Positions 1-8,569 of a DNA stretch of 64,000 nt are shown in pieces (positions within the stretch are counted from its first letter, which is position 1; every line of letters begins with the position of its first letter). The stretch spans positions 163,699 through 227,698 of the forward strand of contig JAFSIQ010000010.1 in NCBI GenBank assembly GCA_017439675.1, read 5' to 3'. The DNA comes from Lachnospiraceae bacterium (GTDB lineage: Bacteria; Bacillota; Clostridia; Lachnospirales; Lachnospiraceae). Below the pieces are notes generated by a model that saw only the letters and a list, made by a program, of their open reading frames with translations, had not been told where the DNA came from and searched no databases. Position numbers and translations under genes: made by a program.

Positions 1-36
1 AAACAAGAAAAGGACCGTATGGTCCTTTTCTTGTTT
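1..36. terminator. Perfect palindrome, likely bidirectional terminator
   Basis: Positions 1-16 (AAACAAGAAAAGGACC) and 21-36 form a perfect 16-bp inverted repeat around a 4-nt loop. The A-rich left arm and T-rich right arm suit a Rho-independent terminator on either strand. The gene it ends on the left lies outside the window. Near-identical palindromes occur at 55857-55902 and, with a different apex, at 63882-63944. Confidence 0.75.
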
Positions 37-43
37 CATATTG

Positions 44-258
44 CAAAAAGTATGCTTTGTGCTAAAAGTAAATTGTGTCGTGTAAAGTAAACAACCACCG
101 TAAGCAGGTACATCCGAGTCCGTCGGCACTTAGTGAGGCAAGCGTTGCCGAACTTAGTACCGCTACGCACTCGGAGTAGTGCGAACGTGCCTGCGACGGT
201 TTGTTTACTTTGCACGACGTTCATTACATAAACTTCATTGCACAAAGCATACTTTTTG
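44..258. repeat. Long structured repeat, copy A
   Basis: The outer arms CAAAAAGTATGCTTTGTGC (44-62) and its complement (240-258) are a perfect 19-bp inverted repeat. Inside lies a second stem of about 20 bp that closes near GTAAACAA / TTGTTTAC, then a GCAGG / CCTGC stem, and an apical part with hairpins GGCAA-GCG-TTGCC and CGCACT / AGTGCG. The motif TTAGTACCGCTACGC and the flanking GTCGG and GCGTGCCT-like segments recur in copy B at 30761-30969, whose arms differ in sequence but still pair. Short ORFs here are by-products of the repeat. It could be a structured RNA or a small non-autonomous mobile element; which is unknown. Confidence 0.7.
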
Positions 259-280
259 TAATTGCTTCATCGAGTAAAAA

Positions 281-1159
281 TCACTCGGAGATTTTCTTGA
301 AATATTTCAAAATATGCTTGTGCATAGTCTTTACAGCAGGTGCCATGAATTCTTCGTTCAAGGTACAGATACCGATGGTACGATGTTCGTCCGGTTTTAG
401 CGGATACATGTTAACCTCGTATGGAATATTTTGCATGACGAGGCGTGGCATAATACATACTCCAAGTCCTGCCGCAACCATGGCGATGGTGCTTAAGTCA
501 TCTACCACATGACAGGAAGAGCGAATCGTCAATTGGTATTTCTGGAATAGGTTTTGAATATCTGCATCCGTGCTTTCTCGCTGAGAGACAAATTTCTGTT
601 CCTTTAGTTCTTCTAGTTCAATGTATTTCTTGTTCTTAGGTTTGAAATTTTTGGGTACGATACAGAGTAACTCATCTTCATAAAGGGCAGTGATTGGCAA
701 ATCTTTACAACTAGAGGAAGATAGAAATCCCAAATCTACAACACCAGTTTTAATCCAATTATATACATCATCATAGGTTCCCTGGTATATCTTGATTTCA
801 ATGTTAGGATGCAGTTTGGAAAAGCTCGTAACTAATTCCGGTATGAAGCTATTGCAAACGGAGGAAAAGGTTCCAATTTTGACAGAGCCGTGGGTGAGAC
901 CATTAAATTCTAAGATGGCCTGTTGTAGCTTTGCGTCACTGTTTAATACGGTTAAAATGTAGGGCTGCAGATTTTCGCCATAACTTGTTAGGGTTACACC
1001 ATTTTTGTTTCGATTAAATAAAGGGAATCCCAATTCTTTTTCTGCAGTGGATACTGCGTGACTGATAGCGGAAGGGGTAAGGTTTAACACTTCTGCAGCA
1101 CGCTGGAAGCTTCCTTGTTCTACAACTGTTTGAAAAATTTGATATGCCAGTAGCGTCAT
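281..1159 (-). CDS. LysR family transcriptional regulator
   Basis: This 292-residue protein has the standard LysR layout: an N-terminal winged helix-turn-helix (about residues 3-62, with FQRAAEVLNLTPSAISHAV as the recognition region) and a periplasmic-binding-like effector domain (about 90-290). The length is normal for the family. The ATG at 1157-1159 is preceded on the minus strand by GGAGT. It begins 5 bases after the stop of the AAA+ gene 1165-2625, so the two are probably co-transcribed. The usual divergent LysR target is absent, so its target and inducer cannot be told from this window. Confidence 0.9.
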   Translation of the reverse strand: MTLLAYQIFQTVVEQGSFQRAAEVLNLTPSAISHAVSTAEKELGFPLFNRNKNGVTLTSYGENLQPYILTVLNSDAKLQQAILEFNGLTHGSVKIGTFSSVCNSFIPELVTSFSKLHPNIEIKIYQGTYDDVYNWIKTGVVDLGFLSSSSCKDLPITALYEDELLCIVPKNFKPKNKKYIELEELKEQKFVSQRESTDADIQNLFQKYQLTIRSSCHVVDDLSTIAMVAAGLGVCIMPRLVMQNIPYEVNMYPLKPDEHRTIGICTLNEEFMAPAVKTMHKHILKYFKKISE

Positions 1160-1164
1160 AATAA

Positions 1165-2625
1165 TTACTCCTTGTTGAAAATCTGAGCAAGGTCAGCAGG
1201 TTTCAATGTCATAAGTGCATCTGCATCGGTAACATTTTCTGTTAGCAGGCGGTTGGCCTGTGCGGAAATGGCAATGTCAAGGAAGTTACGGATGTCACGT
1301 GCGTTACCAAAATACTTGTCGGAATTGGCAACATATTGGTCTAATTGTTCCTTGAGATAAGTGCTAGCATCCTCACTTAATATATAGTCATTGCTCTTTG
1401 AAAATCTTTGAAAAATTTTGTATAAGTCATCTGCATTGTAGTCTGGAAAATGAATTGTTTTCTGGAAACGAGATTTCAAGCCAGGATTTGATTTTACGAA
1501 TTTCTCCATCAAATCGGGATAACCTGCAACAATTACAATCATATCTTCTCGATTGTCTTCCATTCCTTTTACTAAAGTGTCGATAGCTTCTTGTCCAAAA
1601 TCACCTCCAGGGGTTTCATTGGAAAGGGCATAGGCTTCATCAATAAACAAAACTCCGCCCTTGGCTTTGTCCATAACCTCTTTTACCTTAATAGCAGTTT
1701 GTCCCATGTAGCCTGCAACCATACCGGAACGGTCTACCTCCACCATGTGTCCCTTTGATAAAATGCCAAGGGAGCAATATATCTGGGAAAGGAGACGGGC
1801 CACTGTGGTTTTACCAGTTCCCGGATTTCCTGTAAATACAAAGTGTTTCGTGACAGATGGTGCTTTTAATCCATTCTTGGTACGAAGTTCAATAATTTTA
1901 AGCAGATTGATTAAGTTTTTCACCTCTTCCTTTACGGAAGCAAGACCGATAAGGGATTCCAATTCTTCTAATAGGGTATCTAAGTCTTCAATAGTTTTGT
2001 CGCCACCGGATACGGTACCTACAAATGGTATCTCTTCTTTGTTGTCCTCGTTATCAGCGATTTCCTTTTGTTCTTTCGACTTTAACTTGAATGGAATGCT
2101 GTCTGGCCGGTGTGGCGCGACACCGCCATTCTTGATATAAGAATTGATGGAGCTTTCCAACATAAAGCGATAGCGGGTCAACTGATTGACTTCTTTTGTG
2201 TCCATATGCCGGCAGGTGGAAAGAAAGTCTTCTCCAATAATCTGGAATGTCAAAAGATATAGTTTTTTAACATCATAATATTTAGATTCATGTACAATAA
2301 ATTCATCCTTTGCGTATTTGAGAAAATACTTAAGAGAAGCAGGAGGTTCATTTAAAAAATCATCACGAACCATTCGACTTCCCAAGGCAAAGGATTTCAT
2401 GGTATCTGAATCAAAGGTATAGTCTAATGACTTGTTAATATATCGAATTTCATCCTTTGCAACGACTCGGTCAGCGATAGTAAGAAAAACTAGAAAATCT
2501 CTCAAATCCATGCGTAATAATTCCTTTACCGAAATGTTTTCATCGCTAGTTTTCATAATATATTTGTCAATTTTATCTGCAATTTGCATTGTAGTGTTAT
2601 ATACGCTTTTTGTTTCTGAATCCAT
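1165..2625 (-). CDS. AAA+ ATPase of the SpoVK/CbbX type
   Basis: The protein has 486 residues. The C-terminal half (about 225-480) is an AAA+ module with Walker A GNPGTGKTT, Walker B VLFIDEAY and a downstream sensor region, resembling the CbbX/SpoVK subfamily. The N-terminal part of about 200 residues is helical and unassigned. Family members remodel proteins; SpoVK is a sporulation protein in Bacillus, but the sporulation link is not shown here and the Lachnospiraceae paralogues are widespread. The start has a GAGGGG ribosome site. A LysR gene follows 5 bases downstream in the same orientation. Confidence 0.8.
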   Translation of the reverse strand: MDSETKSVYNTTMQIADKIDKYIMKTSDENISVKELLRMDLRDFLVFLTIADRVVAKDEIRYINKSLDYTFDSDTMKSFALGSRMVRDDFLNEPPASLKYFLKYAKDEFIVHESKYYDVKKLYLLTFQIIGEDFLSTCRHMDTKEVNQLTRYRFMLESSINSYIKNGGVAPHRPDSIPFKLKSKEQKEIADNEDNKEEIPFVGTVSGGDKTIEDLDTLLEELESLIGLASVKEEVKNLINLLKIIELRTKNGLKAPSVTKHFVFTGNPGTGKTTVARLLSQIYCSLGILSKGHMVEVDRSGMVAGYMGQTAIKVKEVMDKAKGGVLFIDEAYALSNETPGGDFGQEAIDTLVKGMEDNREDMIVIVAGYPDLMEKFVKSNPGLKSRFQKTIHFPDYNADDLYKIFQRFSKSNDYILSEDASTYLKEQLDQYVANSDKYFGNARDIRNFLDIAISAQANRLLTENVTDADALMTLKPADLAQIFNKE

Positions 2626-2856
2626 AGTTAACCCCTCGTTATTATTCTATTCTTATAATTTGTCTTATATCATAACAAAAAAATGAAGGACAGGCAACCA
2701 ATCCTTGAAGAAAATTCATGTTCTATAAGTTGATGTAGACCACTTATGTTTGTAATCATGCAATAAATCTGGCAGATGGAATAAAAATGAAAAAGTATCT
2801 AGATATATTGTGGCAAGTGTTATACAATAAGGGAGTACATTTTTGGAGGTGTAATA

Positions 2857-4071
2857 ATGAAAGATTTAGCGTATAGAAAATTTTTGAAATATGGAATTAC
2901 AGTAGCACTGTTGATTTTGGCAGTGGTGAATTTTGAGGAAGTGATTGGTTTTGGACAGACTTTATTATCTGTTGCATATCCATTAACGTTAGGATGTATC
3001 ATTGCATATATTGTGAACATTTTAATGGTACGTTTGGAAAAGATTTATTTTCCAAAGAGTAATAAGAAGATTGTTACGAAGACAAGACGAGGTGTTTGTA
3101 TTGCATTGTCCTTTACGTTGTTGGTAATGATTGTGATTTTTGTATTATATTTGGTGATTCCACAAGTAGTGGATTGCTTTGTGGTTATCTCAAAGGACGT
3201 ACCGGTTGTCCTAGAAAATATATGGAACTTTATAATTCAAAATTCAGAAAAGCTACCGGCGTTACAGGAACAACTAACCAGTATGGATATTGATTGGGGC
3301 GGACTCATCAATAAGTTGACCTCAGGTGTTATGTCTGGAACAAAGGGGATTCTCGCTTCGGCAACTAGTATTGTAGGTTCTATTTTTGGTGCGGTTGCCA
3401 ATGTGGTTGTGGGAATTATTTTCAGCATTTATGTACTTGCATGTAAAGAAGAGGTTAGTCAGAGAATCAATCGTGTTATGCAGGCATTTATGAAGGAGGA
3501 TATATACAAGAGAACCATATATGTATTGGATGTTGTTCACAATAGTTTTTCTAATTTCTTTGTTGGACAGGCAACAGAAGCAGTTATTTTAGGAAGCTTA
3601 TGTGCGCTTGGGATGTGGATATTCCATTTGCCGTATGCAGGACCGATTGGTGCTCTAGTGGGTCTTACTGCATTAATCCCAGTGTTTGGTGGATATATTG
3701 GTGCAGTACTTGGCGCATTTATGATATTGACCGTGGACCCGAAATTAGCATTGGTATTTATCATTTATTTATTGATTTTGCAGCAGCTAGAAGGTAACTT
3801 GATTTATCCGAAGGTGGTCGGTTCTTCCATTGGCTTGCCGGGTATCTGGGTACTCGCAGCTATTATGATTGGTAGTGGATTAGGCGGTGTAGTAGGAATG
3901 TTGGTAGGTGTTCCGATTTCAGCTGCCGCTTACAAGCTTCTTCGAGAAGCAACTGTAAAACGATTGCAGGAGAAGGGAATTGTTGTGCCAACGAAAGAGA
4001 AGAAGATAGAGGCGGTTAAGCAAAAGCCAGTAATAAATGTTGGAAAGAATAAGAATACAAGAAAGAAATAG
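2857..4071 (+). CDS. AI-2E family transporter (PerM/YtvI-like permease)
   Basis: The protein has 404 residues with hydrophobic segments near the N-terminus (about 13-55), at 75-98, around 150-180 and as a cluster from about 205 to 360. This is the arrangement of the AI-2E/PerM family of eight-helix membrane proteins. The charged tail (about 370-404) is lysine-rich and cytoplasmic. The family name comes from autoinducer-2 export, but many members export other substrates or move sodium, so the substrate is open. The start follows GGAGG. It appears monocistronic, with a terminator at 4095-4141. A paralogue lies at 40107-41360. Confidence 0.85.
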   Translation: MKDLAYRKFLKYGITVALLILAVVNFEEVIGFGQTLLSVAYPLTLGCIIAYIVNILMVRLEKIYFPKSNKKIVTKTRRGVCIALSFTLLVMIVIFVLYLVIPQVVDCFVVISKDVPVVLENIWNFIIQNSEKLPALQEQLTSMDIDWGGLINKLTSGVMSGTKGILASATSIVGSIFGAVANVVVGIIFSIYVLACKEEVSQRINRVMQAFMKEDIYKRTIYVLDVVHNSFSNFFVGQATEAVILGSLCALGMWIFHLPYAGPIGALVGLTALIPVFGGYIGAVLGAFMILTVDPKLALVFIIYLLILQQLEGNLIYPKVVGSSIGLPGIWVLAAIMIGSGLGGVVGMLVGVPISAAAYKLLREATVKRLQEKGIVVPTKEKKIEAVKQKPVINVGKNKNTRKK

Positions 4072-4094
4072 AGTAAAGAACAATTAAAGGAATT

Positions 4095-4141
4095 CCCCTG
4101 AATGATGGTGTGTTGGACACCAGGCGATTCGGGGGTTTTTC
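4095..4141 (+). terminator. Rho-independent terminator after the AI-2E permease gene
   Basis: A nested hairpin pairs CCCC...GAAT with ATTC...GGGG and, inside it, GGTGT with ACACC. It is followed by TTTTT, 24 bases after the stop codon of the gene ending at 4071. Confidence 0.85.
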
Positions 4142-4189
4142 TTTCCTGAGAAAATTCATTATTAATATGATATTTTAAGTGGTCACATT

Positions 4190-4218
4190 TTGACATAACA
4201 GGAAAATGGTGTTATGTT
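4190..4218 (+). promoter_or_regulatory. Sigma-A type promoter for cardiolipin synthase
   Basis: TTGACA at 4190-4195 and TATGTT at 4213-4218 are separated by 17 bases. The next gene downstream starts at 4302, leaving a leader of roughly 75 bases with no obvious structure. Confidence 0.6.
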
Positions 4219-4301
4219 ACTATATGTTAAAGAGGGATAGGATTTTGACAATAATATACAAGGAAAAGCTACCGGATTCGTGAATAAAGGAGTGAAGGTA
4301 C

Positions 4302-5894
4302 ATGGAGCAGCAACAAAGTGCAGGCTTACGTCTTTGGAAAAAAAGTAAACAAGGTTTGATTAGTATCGTATTCAGTCGTCTTGGTTTGATTGTGTTTTTA
4401 TTTTTTATTAACTTTGGGCTCATGTTTTTGGCTTATCGCTGGTTTGCAGAATCAATACCACAAGTTAATGGTGTGTTAACGATTATTGAATTGATTATGA
4501 TTATCTATCTATTTAACTGTGACTACGATAGTGATGTCAAACTAACATGGCTAATTGTCATTATGATTTTTCCACTATTTGGTTCGCTGTTTTTGCTATA
4601 TACTCGCTTTGATGTTGGACATCGCGCTATCAAGCATGAGATGCAAAAACAGATTCAGGATACAAAGGAGAGTTTATCGCAAGATCCAAATGTGATTGCT
4701 AACTTGAGGGAGGAAAATCCAGAGAGTTTTACATTAGTACACTACGTGGGAAGAACCGGGTGTTATCCAGTATATGATAATACGGAAGTGACGTATTTAT
4801 CCTTAGGCGAGGATAAGTTAGAGGAATTGTTGAAGCAATTAGAAGCGGCCAAGCATTTTATTTTTCTGGAATATTTTATTGTAGAAGAGGGCATCATGTG
4901 GGGAAAGGTATTAGAGATACTGGCTCGCAAGGCGAAAGAAGGTGTGGAAGTTCGCATGCTGTATGATGGAAGCTGTGAATTTACTACTTTGCCACATGAT
5001 TATCCTAAACGCCTTCATAGGTTAGGTATACAGTGCAAAATGTTTGCGCCTCTGACCCCGTTTGTGTCCACGGTGTATAATTATCGTGATCATAGAAAAA
5101 TACTAGTGATAGATGGACATACCGCTTTTACAGGTGGAATTAATTTAGCGGATGAATATATCAATGTGAAGGAAAAGTACGGACATTGGAAGGATGCATC
5201 TATTATGTTGAAGGGGGAAGCAGCTAAAAGCTTTACCTTAATGTTTTTGCAGATGTGGAATTGCGGCACCAGGGGCGAGGATTATTCCGCATTTTTGCGG
5301 TGTTCTTACGAGGATGTGTTGCGAAAAAATGCTACCGATAAATTGAAGGGATATGTTCTTCCATATGGTGATAGTCCACTAGATCATGATAAAGTTGGAG
5401 AGCGTATCTACATGGATATTCTCAATCAGGCTACGGAATATGTACATATCATGTCACCATATTTGATTTTGGATGAGGAAATGGAAGCGGCATTGCAGTT
5501 TGCAGCGGAACGTGGCATTGATGTAAAGATTATATTGCCGGGGATTCCAGATAAAAAGGGACCGAATGCTTTGGCGAAGACGCATTACAAATCTCTGTTG
5601 ACTTCCGGCGTGAAAATTTATGAGTATACACCCGGATTCATACATTCCAAGGTGTTTGTAAGCGATGATAAGAAAGCAGTGGTGGGAACCATCAATTTGG
5701 ATTATAGAAGCTTTTATCACCATTTTGAGTGTGCTGCGTATATGTATGGTGTGGAGTGTATTTCTGATGTGGAAAAGGATTTTTGCGAGACGCTCGAAAA
5801 GTGTAGTAGGGTGACCTTTGAAACTATCAAGAAGGAAAAGTTATCGGTAAAAATAAAAGGAAGCTTGCTAAAGGCATTGGCACCACTAATTTAA
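4302..5894 (+). CDS. cls: Cardiolipin synthase (phospholipase D superfamily)
   Basis: This 530-residue membrane protein joins two phosphatidylglycerol molecules to give cardiolipin and glycerol. Three hydrophobic segments (about 27-48, 57-71 and 81-102) precede two phospholipase D HKD motifs. The first starts at His264 (HRKILVIDG...GGINLADEY) and the second at His448 (HSKVFVSDD...GTINLDYRS). Length and order match bacterial Cls proteins with a PLDc_N domain. The ATG at 4302 follows AAGGAG. It probably has its own promoter at 4190-4218, and the small DUF3877 gene downstream may be co-transcribed. Confidence 0.93.
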   Translation: MEQQQSAGLRLWKKSKQGLISIVFSRLGLIVFLFFINFGLMFLAYRWFAESIPQVNGVLTIIELIMIIYLFNCDYDSDVKLTWLIVIMIFPLFGSLFLLYTRFDVGHRAIKHEMQKQIQDTKESLSQDPNVIANLREENPESFTLVHYVGRTGCYPVYDNTEVTYLSLGEDKLEELLKQLEAAKHFIFLEYFIVEEGIMWGKVLEILARKAKEGVEVRMLYDGSCEFTTLPHDYPKRLHRLGIQCKMFAPLTPFVSTVYNYRDHRKILVIDGHTAFTGGINLADEYINVKEKYGHWKDASIMLKGEAAKSFTLMFLQMWNCGTRGEDYSAFLRCSYEDVLRKNATDKLKGYVLPYGDSPLDHDKVGERIYMDILNQATEYVHIMSPYLILDEEMEAALQFAAERGIDVKIILPGIPDKKGPNALAKTHYKSLLTSGVKIYEYTPGFIHSKVFVSDDKKAVVGTINLDYRSFYHHFECAAYMYGVECISDVEKDFCETLEKCSRVTFETIKKEKLSVKIKGSLLKALAPLI

Positions 5895-5942
5895 TTATAG
5901 GTTATTTGAAATGACAATAATATGGCAGGAGAGAACAATTCT

Positions 5943-6476
5943 ATGAATTTTTCAAGGTTAGAACAGCATATGATGGACACAATAGAAGAACAGCAGCTGA
6001 AGCTAGGGTATTTGCCAGAGACAGTGAGATTGTATTATCCACTTACTTCGTTGAATCGATTTTTAGAAGTGAATGTTTCTATTACTGAAATGCAGGAAAT
6101 ATTACGGATGTTTAGAAAATGTACAGCAGATACATTGGGAGGAGTTCTTGTTTCTAATCAGGGGGAACGGTTTTGTCTGGCTGTTCCGCCAAGTGGAGCT
6201 AAGCATATCCATGAGCAGATGAAGGCGAATTGTTTTTTGGCGGATTTGATTGCATGCGTAAGCAATCATGGTAATACATGGCAACAGGTACTTTCCGTAT
6301 TTCAAAAGCACTCTGACCGGGTTCATGTAGAGAGGGTAAACAACGGCGAGTTCGATTATCTTGTTTATTTTGAAGAGGGCATGCCAGACAATTACAGGTA
6401 CTGTATTGTAGATGAAGGGCATCATGTAACCTACCATCGGTACACACCGGAAGATTATGAAGATTTTGGATTTTAA
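5943..6476 (+). CDS. DUF3877 family protein of unknown function
   Basis: The protein has about 177 residues and no signal peptide or membrane segment. The opening region (EEQQLKLGYLPETVRLYYPLTSL) resembles DUF3877, a family I know from gut Lachnospiraceae; no biochemical role is established. I chose the ATG at 5943 over the in-frame ATG at 5922 because AGGAGA lies at 5927-5932, ten bases before 5943, while 5922 has no ribosome site. It follows cls by 48 bases. The family assignment is from memory of the sequence pattern and should be treated as moderate. Confidence 0.65.
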   Translation: MNFSRLEQHMMDTIEEQQLKLGYLPETVRLYYPLTSLNRFLEVNVSITEMQEILRMFRKCTADTLGGVLVSNQGERFCLAVPPSGAKHIHEQMKANCFLADLIACVSNHGNTWQQVLSVFQKHSDRVHVERVNNGEFDYLVYFEEGMPDNYRYCIVDEGHHVTYHRYTPEDYEDFGF

Positions 6477-6537
6477 TGTATTGTTATATTGGTGTTATGT
6501 AAACTACAATTGATTTAATAAGTGAGGAGTGAAGTGT

Positions 6538-7290
6538 ATGCAGATGATTTTTTTAACAGCTTTAGGTGTTGGTGGTGCAACCATCATCGGAGCACTGATT
6601 GGCTTTTTCTTTCATAACGTATCCCATAAGGTGAACGACATCATTTTAAGCTTTGCAGCAGGAATTATGCTTGCGGCAGCGATTATAGGCTTGATTCTTC
6701 CAGCGGTGGAAGCTACGGGAGAAAGTGGAATTTGGTGGCCCATTATAGGGATTTTTGCGGGAGCAATGTTTTTAAATGCAATGGATAAGGTTACACCGCA
6801 TCTGCACAAATTGTCAGGAGTAGATATTGAAGAACATAAGGATAACAAGAATTTGGATGGCGCCCTTTTGTTTATGCTGGCAGTTGCCATTCACAATCTG
6901 CCAGAGGGTATGGCAGCAGGGGTTGGTTTTGCGGGAGAGGATACCAGTGCTGCAATAACGGTTGCGGTGGGTATTGCGTTACAGAATATACCAGAAGGAA
7001 TTATTACGGTATCTCCACTTGTTATGGCAGGTGTGAAGCGGGGAAGAGCATTTCTTCTAGCCGCGGTGACAGGACTAATTGAGGTGTTGGGAACATTTAT
7101 CGGCTATTCGTTGGCTGCAGTTTCCACGGGACTGTTGCCATTTGCATTGGCGTTTGCAGGAGGAACCATGCTATATATAATCAGTGATGAAATGATACCA
7201 GAAACCCATAGTCACGGATATGAGCGAACAGCCACTTATTCGTTGCTGATTGGATTTGTGGTGATGTTGGTTATGGATACAGTGTTATAA
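6538..7290 (+). CDS. ZIP family metal transporter (ZupT/GufA-like)
   Basis: This 250-residue membrane protein has about eight hydrophobic helices. The two ZIP signatures HNLPEG (fourth helix) and QNIPEG (fifth helix) provide the metal-binding residues. ZIP proteins of this branch import zinc and related divalent metals; specificity cannot be read here. A histidine-containing loop (TPHLHKL) sits before the fourth helix. I chose the ATG at 6538, eight bases after GAGGAG, rather than the GTG at 6529, which overlaps that ribosome site. A terminator follows at 7298-7330. Confidence 0.88.
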   Translation: MQMIFLTALGVGGATIIGALIGFFFHNVSHKVNDIILSFAAGIMLAAAIIGLILPAVEATGESGIWWPIIGIFAGAMFLNAMDKVTPHLHKLSGVDIEEHKDNKNLDGALLFMLAVAIHNLPEGMAAGVGFAGEDTSAAITVAVGIALQNIPEGIITVSPLVMAGVKRGRAFLLAAVTGLIEVLGTFIGYSLAAVSTGLLPFALAFAGGTMLYIISDEMIPETHSHGYERTATYSLLIGFVVMLVMDTVL

Positions 7291-7297
7291 GTAAGAG

Positions 7298-7330
7298 AGT
7301 CGGGAGTTTGTGATGTGCTCCCGACTTTTA
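7298..7330 (+). terminator. Rho-independent terminator after the ZIP transporter gene
   Basis: AGTCGGGAG (7298-7306) pairs perfectly with CTCCCGACT (7318-7326) and is followed by TTTT. Confidence 0.85.
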
Positions 7331-7441
7331 TATTGGAATTATAAAATGTGAACAAGCGAGAATATTTTCCATAATCCTTTCTATACTATAAAGAGGACAA
7401 AACATAGAAAAGTGAACCGAAGGGTTGTAAGGAGGAATCGA

Positions 7442-8569
7442 ATGGAACAGGAAGTGACATTGCCCATTACCAATGAGAATGGATATTATGAGATACGCTT
7501 AGAAAGTATTGGCGGATTAGGAGCCAATCTATGTGGCAAGATGTTAGGGGAACTAGGGGCGGTGCATATGAAATTAAATGCAGCTAGCTTTTCTAGCTAT
7601 GGCTCGGAAAAGAGAGGTTCGCCGGTGAAAGCATTTATTCGTTATAGTGCTAGCAATAAAGAAATCGGAATCAACTCACCAGTGGAGAAGCCACACATCT
7701 TAGGATTGTTTCATGAAGCTATGATTGGCAAAAGTGCGGTGACTGCTGGTGTGGATGAGAATACCCAGGTAGTCATCAATACAACCGCTACGCCAGAGGA
7801 AATGCGGAAGAAAATGAAGCTTTACGCGGGAACCGTTTCCTGTATTGATGCCCTAACCATTGCCATGGAGGAAAAAAGCCGTATCAATATGGTAATGCTA
7901 GGTGCGGTGGCAAAAGCTTCGGGATTTATTCCGTTAGAAGCGGTGGAAGAAATTGTAAGAGAAACAGTAGGAAAGAAATATCCGGCAATGTTAGAAGGGA
8001 ATCTATCTGGCGTGCGAAGGGGCTATGTAGAAATGGTGAGTCAGCATTTTACGCCACTAGAAAAGGACTTACAGAATGTTATGGAAGAGCAAGAAGCATA
8101 TCCGTATGTTCCATATGAGGATGTGAAAAGTCAGTGGGGATACGAAAATGCACCCATTGGAGGCGTAAATATATGTCCGGGTTCTACGGTGTCCAATGAC
8201 TTATCTGCGTCAAGGGAAGGTTATATTCCGCTATTTATCAAGGAACGTTGTATCAACTGTGGATTGTGTGACAGTACCTGTCCTGATATGGTGTTCCAGT
8301 TTGAAAAGGGAGAGTACAAGGGAAAAGAGATGATGGTGAATCAAGGTCTTGATTATCATCATTGTAAGGGGTGCTTGCGGTGTGTGGCGGTATGTCCAGT
8401 GAATGCATTAGTGCAGGGTGTAGAAAAGGAACATCCGAATCCGGAGTTCTCTATGAAGAATAAGGATTTGCTACCAGATGAAATAGAGTATGAAGAAGTG
8501 GGACCTAATTCCTATGTCACCAGTGAGTCCTATTTGACAGAAGAACGTGTGGATGGAGGTTTGGTGTAA
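7442..8569 (+). CDS. 2-oxoacid:ferredoxin oxidoreductase, fused gamma-delta subunit
   Basis: About 375 residues. The first 200 form the gamma domain (GGLGANLCGKMLGELG near the start, typical of the POR/VOR gamma family). The C-terminal part carries two 4Fe-4S motifs, CxxCxxCxxxC starting at Cys270 and at about Cys308, which is the delta (ferredoxin) domain. With the next gene it forms a complete enzyme that oxidatively decarboxylates a 2-oxoacid to acyl-CoA and reduces ferredoxin. I chose the ATG at 7442 because AAGGAGG lies at 7429-7435; an upstream GTG at 7412 has no ribosome site. It overlaps the next gene by one base. Confidence 0.88.
   Translation: MEQEVTLPITNENGYYEIRLESIGGLGANLCGKMLGELGAVHMKLNAASFSSYGSEKRGSPVKAFIRYSASNKEIGINSPVEKPHILGLFHEAMIGKSAVTAGVDENTQVVINTTATPEEMRKKMKLYAGTVSCIDALTIAMEEKSRINMVMLGAVAKASGFIPLEAVEEIVRETVGKKYPAMLEGNLSGVRRGYVEMVSQHFTPLEKDLQNVMEEQEAYPYVPYEDVKSQWGYENAPIGGVNICPGSTVSNDLSASREGYIPLFIKERCINCGLCDSTCPDMVFQFEKGEYKGKEMMVNQGLDYHHCKGCLRCVAVCPVNALVQGVEKEHPNPEFSMKNKDLLPDEIEYEEVGPNSYVTSESYLTEERVDGGLV

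Noticed and set aside
36-512. Small ORFs on both strands at the left end
   Set aside because: They lie in the structured repeat or antisense to the LysR gene, have no ribosome site, and read like repeat-derived sequence.
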